Source of the DNA: Acinetobacter geminorum
GTDB lineage: Bacteria > Pseudomonadota > Gammaproteobacteria > Pseudomonadales > Moraxellaceae
DNA: 64,000 nt
Assembly: GCF_013009345.1 (NCBI RefSeq)
Contig: NZ_JABELE010000004.1
Location: 1 to 64,000, forward strand
Reading direction: 5' to 3'
The first letter of the stretch is position 1. Each line of letters begins with the position of its first letter. The notes below the pieces were generated by a model. The model was not told where the DNA came from. It saw only the letters and a list, made by a program, of their open reading frames with translations, and did no database searches. Of this stretch, positions 60,961 to 64,000 are shown in pieces. Both the position numbers and the translations under genes were made by a program.

Positions 60961-61470
60961 TTATTCAGAAATAATTTTAGCGGATTCGATTACCACGTTT
61001 TCTAAAGGAACGTCAGCGTGGTAACCACGGTTGCCAGTGCGAACGCCTTTGATCGCTTCAACAACATCCATACCTTCAACAACTTTACCAAATACAGCGT
61101 AACCCCAACCTTGAGCAGTTTTAGAGGTATGGTTTAAGAAAGAGTTGTTTTTTACGTTAATGAAGAACTGTGCAGAAGCAGAGTGAGGTGCTTGAGTACG
61201 TGCCATAGCAATCGTACCAACGTCATTGCTTAAACCATTGTCAGCTTCGTTTTCGATAGAATCACGAGTTGCTTTTTCTTTGAAGTTTTCATCCATCCCG
61301 CCACCTTGGATCATGAAGCCATCAATGACACGGTGGAAAATAACGCCGTCATAAAAACCGTCACGTACATATTCTAAAAAGTTTGCTACTGTTTTTGGTG
61401 CTTTTTCAGTATTTAGTTCAAGAACAATACGACCTTTATTGGTGTTTAATTCGACTTGAGGAAAACTCAT
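60961..61470 (-). CDS. ppiB: Peptidyl-prolyl cis-trans isomerase B (cyclophilin)
   Basis: Cytoplasmic cyclophilin, 169 residues. The cyclophilin core is [19 protein letters not shown] (about 44-62), with catalytic Arg and Phe, [16 protein letters not shown] near 95-110, and [19 protein letters not shown] near 121-139. No signal peptide. Leads a two-gene unit with lpxH. Confidence 0.95.
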   Translation of the reverse strand: MSFPQVELNTNKGRIVLELNTEKAPKTVANFLEYVRDGFYDGVIFHRVIDGFMIQGGGMDENFKEKATRDSIENEADNGLSNDVGTIAMARTQAPHSASAQFFINVKNNSFLNHTSKTAQGWGYAVFGKVVEGMDVVEAIKGVRTGNRGYHADVPLENVVIESAKIISE

Positions 61471-61637
61471 TACATTAATCTCCTAAACATGGGCTTATGA
61501 CCATGGGTTTTTGGTTGAGAGAAGCATAAGCAAACTGTAAACTACAAGGCAAGTAAAAAACGTTAAAATCTTTGTGAAAAATGAAGATAGCGTTTAAATT
61601 TTTCGAAATTTATCTACAAAGAAGTGATTGATACACT

Positions 61638-63365
61638 ATGAAGCCTAATGATGTTGTCTCGAACCTGCCAAATAACCCGACACCGAATACTCATGCCTCT
61701 GTCGATTCTGCGCAGCAAGAACAACAGGCTGGCTTAGATTTTGTTCGCCAAGTCATTACAGATGATTTGGCTACGGGACGTGCAAAGCAGATCGTAACGC
61801 GTTTTCCACCAGAACCAAATGGTTATTTACATATTGGCCATGTAAAAGCGATTTGCTTGAACTTTGGTGTGGCTGAAGAGTTTAATGGTTTGTGTAATTT
61901 GCGTTTTGACGATACAAACCCTGATGCTGAAGAACAAGAGTATGTTGATGGTATTGCGAATGATGTGAAATGGCTTGGTTTTAACTGGAATGGTGAACCA
62001 CGCTATGCATCGGGTTATTTTGATCAATTATATGCATGGGCAGTTCAACTTATTGAACAAGGCGATGCATATGTAGATTTACAATCTCCAGAAGAAATTA
62101 AGTTAAACCGCGGTAGCTTTGTTGAGCCAGGTAAAAACTCTCCATACCGTGATGCATCTATTGAAGAGAATCTTGCTCGCTTTGAAAAAATGCGTAGCGG
62201 TGAGTTTAAAGAGGGTGAAGCAGTTTTACGTGCCAAGATTGATATGGCAAGTACAAATGTACATATGCGTGATCCGATTTTATATCGCGTATTGCATTCA
62301 GAGCATCACCAAACTGGCGATAAATGGAAAATCTACCCAATGTATGACTATGCTCATCCATTGTCTGATGCCATTGAAGGAATTACCCATTCGCTTTGTA
62401 CATTAGAATTCCAAGATCACCGTCCGTTTTATGACTGGATTGTTGAAAAAGTAAAATCTAAAGCGGTTCCACATCAATACGAATCTTCACGTTTAAACGT
62501 GGATTACACCATCACATCGAAACGTAAATTACGTAAATTGGTGGAAGGTGCTTACGTAAATGGTTGGGATGATCCACGTATGCCAACCGTAGTTGGTATG
62601 CGCCGTCGTGGTTTTACACCAGAAGGCTTACGTGATTTTTGTAAGCGTGTAGGCGTATCAAAAACTGATGGTATTGTTGATGTTGCAATGCTTGAGTTCT
62701 GTATTCGCCAATCTTTAGAAAATACTGCTGCACGTGGTATGGCTGTTTTAAGCCCACTTAAAGTGACTTTAACTAACTTACCTGACGATATGGATCTTAC
62801 GCATGCTCGCCATCCTAATGTAGATATGGGTGATCGTGTGATTCCTTTAACCAAGGAAATCTATATAGACCGTAAAGACTTTGAAGAAGTACCGCCAAAA
62901 GGCTTTAAACGGTTAATTCCTGATGGTGAAGTGCGTTTACGCCATGCTTACGTGATTAAATGTGATGAAGTCATTAAAGATGCAAATGGTGAAGTGATTG
63001 AATTGAAATGTTCAATTGACCCTGAAACTTTAGGAAAGAATCCGGAAGGCCGTAAAGTAAAAGGGGTGATTCACTGGGTATCTGCAACTAAAGGTATTCC
63101 TGCTGAAGTGCGTATTTACGACCGTTTGTTTACTGAAGCCGCACCTGATGCAGATGATGACTTCTTGGCAAATCTTAATCCTGAATCATTGAAAGTGGTA
63201 CAAGCTGTCATTGAGCCAGCTTTGGCACAAGCGAATCCAGAAGACCGTTTCCAATTTGAGCGTGAAGGTTATTTCGTTGCAGATCAATATGATCATTCAC
63301 CAGAAAAACCGGTTTTCAACCGTATTCTTGATTTGAAAGATAGCTTCAAGCCTGAGAAAAAGTAA
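61638..63365 (+). CDS. glnS: Glutamine-tRNA ligase
   Basis: Class I aminoacyl-tRNA synthetase that charges tRNA-Gln, 575 residues. The HIGH motif is in [21 protein letters not shown] (about 55-75), and the KMSKS-equivalent is [13 protein letters not shown]. The N-terminal 25 residues before the catalytic core ([15 protein letters not shown]) are low-complexity. The C-terminal anticodon-binding beta-barrels are about 345-560. Ends with a clear hairpin terminator. Confidence 0.97.
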   Translation: MKPNDVVSNLPNNPTPNTHASVDSAQQEQQAGLDFVRQVITDDLATGRAKQIVTRFPPEPNGYLHIGHVKAICLNFGVAEEFNGLCNLRFDDTNPDAEEQEYVDGIANDVKWLGFNWNGEPRYASGYFDQLYAWAVQLIEQGDAYVDLQSPEEIKLNRGSFVEPGKNSPYRDASIEENLARFEKMRSGEFKEGEAVLRAKIDMASTNVHMRDPILYRVLHSEHHQTGDKWKIYPMYDYAHPLSDAIEGITHSLCTLEFQDHRPFYDWIVEKVKSKAVPHQYESSRLNVDYTITSKRKLRKLVEGAYVNGWDDPRMPTVVGMRRRGFTPEGLRDFCKRVGVSKTDGIVDVAMLEFCIRQSLENTAARGMAVLSPLKVTLTNLPDDMDLTHARHPNVDMGDRVIPLTKEIYIDRKDFEEVPPKGFKRLIPDGEVRLRHAYVIKCDEVIKDANGEVIELKCSIDPETLGKNPEGRKVKGVIHWVSATKGIPAEVRIYDRLFTEAAPDADDDFLANLNPESLKVVQAVIEPALAQANPEDRFQFEREGYFVADQYDHSPEKPVFNRILDLKDSFKPEKK

Positions 63366-63400
63366 GACGAACAACATGTTGTGAGTAAACAACAGATATA

Positions 63401-63427
63401 AAAAAGCCCAACTCAGTTGGGCTTTTT
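63401..63427 (+). terminator. Terminator after glnS
   Basis: AAAAAGCCCAAC and GTTGGGCTTTTT, a 12-bp stem with a 3-nt loop and T-tract, 35 bases past the stop. Confidence 0.92.
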
Positions 63428-63486
63428 ATTTAGGTGTCTTCTCATATTTTCTTTTTCTTTATGATTAACGTCCTTGGCAAAGTAGC

Positions 63487-63600
63487 TTAGGCCGGGTTAA
63501 TCACATAAAAATAAAGAACTAAGGTGATGAGGAGAACGCATGAAAGCAATAAATAAGTATTGACCGTATTAAAGCTTTTAATAAATTTCCAGATATCCAT
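63487..63600 (-). CDS. Possible 37-residue membrane protein
   Basis: ORF beginning MDIWKFIKSFNTVNTY and running into a hydrophobic stretch LLLSCVLLITLVLYFYV, ending NPA. One clear membrane helix with a basic N-terminal side. No strong ribosome site is visible, and no family is recognised. It lies between the glnS terminator and the next gene, in an otherwise empty 330-bp gap. Confidence 0.4.
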   Translation of the reverse strand: MDIWKFIKSFNTVNTYLLLSCVLLITLVLYFYVINPA

Positions 63601-63759
63601 AGTAATTCAGCGTATATTTTATGTTACAAATTAATAATACACTGAAAATTTTAAGAAATGTTTCCAAAGATAGAATATAAACTTTCCTTTGCTTGAAAAA
63701 TAAACAATTAATACCAAATGGTAAAATTTAATATTCGCGCACATTCGAGTCTTTATAGT

Positions 63760-64000
63760 TTATCCACTATAACCAATTCTTTTTAAGAATCTTTGAATAA
63801 CCTCAAATGCAGCATGTTCAAGTGCTTGAGCATATTGTAAGTTTTCTTCTCGAAGTTTCGGAATTGAAACTTTGGCATTACGAAGTTCACATGTATGACC
63901 AATTAACCATTTCTCAAAATTTTCTTCAGTCGTTTCAATGTGGAACTGTAAGGCAAGAATATTATTTCCGACTTCAAATGCCTGATTGGTATAAATCTCT
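63760..64000 (-). CDS. Class I glutamine amidotransferase-like protein, C-terminal part
   Basis: Partial: the gene continues past the window edge and only the last 79 or so residues are here. The frame reads EVGNNILALQFHIETTEENFEKWLIGH, with the conserved Q-x-H of the amidotransferase triad (His in QFHIE, Glu in IETT). It ends with a helical tail QYAQALEHAAFEVIQRFLKRIGYSG. This matches stand-alone GATase proteins (GMP synthase-like/GuaA-related) that act on amides or gamma-glutamyl compounds. The start and nucleophile Cys are outside the window. Confidence 0.72.
   Translation of the reverse strand, partial: EIYTNQAFEVGNNILALQFHIETTEENFEKWLIGHTCELRNAKVSIPKLREENLQYAQALEHAAFEVIQRFLKRIGYSG

Overview
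The window is 64 kb of ordinary bacterial chromosome from a gammaproteobacterium, almost certainly Acinetobacter and probably the A. calcoaceticus-baumannii complex. This rests on AT-rich DNA (GC not computed, but clearly well under half), an Hfq with a very long glycine-rich tail, the pgaABCD operon, and the combination of Coq7, TamA/TamB, AcnB and a KdpABCDE cluster with Acinetobacter-like sequences. I see no tRNA or rRNA gene, transposase, integrase, prophage block or CRISPR array.

Layout. 1-422: AT-rich leader with several inverted repeats. 423-6389: biofilm polysaccharide operon pgaABCD, with start/stop overlaps throughout. 6428-11498: accessory genes, namely a Baeyer-Villiger monooxygenase-like fragment, a luciferase-like flavin oxidoreductase behind two matching palindromic operators, two tandem glycine-zipper proteins, and a LysR regulator divergent from an exported DJ-1/PfpI protein. 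11790-13699: prfA-prmC. 13707-17500: an AraC regulator divergent from a dehydrogenase pair (SDR plus acyl-CoA dehydrogenase), then a flavin reductase. 17671-20594: ThiF/MoeB-like E1 enzyme, ABC1 kinase, folB and a divergent folK-like gene. 20853-28647: kdpABC-kdpDE potassium uptake and its two-component system. 28725-33118: glutamine synthetase-like ligase, DUF2799 lipoprotein, coq7 and an LplT-like transporter. 33279-40549: tamA-tamB. 40820-45445: exported lactonase-like propeller, a small lipoprotein and acnB. 45675-51147: an unknown gene, a voltage-gated-type K+ channel, an MFS exporter, a DUF4198 protein behind a Fur-box-like site, metR with two MetR-type sites, and a DUF441 protein. 51396-54284: a small unknown gene, two pseudouridine synthases, a GNAT and an orphan RelB/DinJ-type antitoxin. 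54396-58377: tsaE-mutL-miaA-hfq. 58519-63365: DMT transporter, nitroreductase, lpxH, ppiB and glnS. The end holds a tiny membrane ORF and the C-terminal part of a class I glutamine amidotransferase.

Most genes are housekeeping. Genes lie on both strands, and many gene ends carry hairpin terminators with A/T tracts, several of them bidirectional. I adjusted several starts to fit ribosome binding sites or family alignment, most clearly acnB (GTG), kdpB, kdpC, hfq, the acyl-CoA dehydrogenase, the GNAT and the RelB-like gene.

I did not find a convincing undescribed multi-gene system. The best leads are the twin ATATCG-N8-CGATAT operators, the retained monooxygenase fragment, the degenerate FolK-like protein, helically phased TTTACG repeats before kdpA, and the RelB-like antitoxin with no standard toxin but a GNAT gene downstream.
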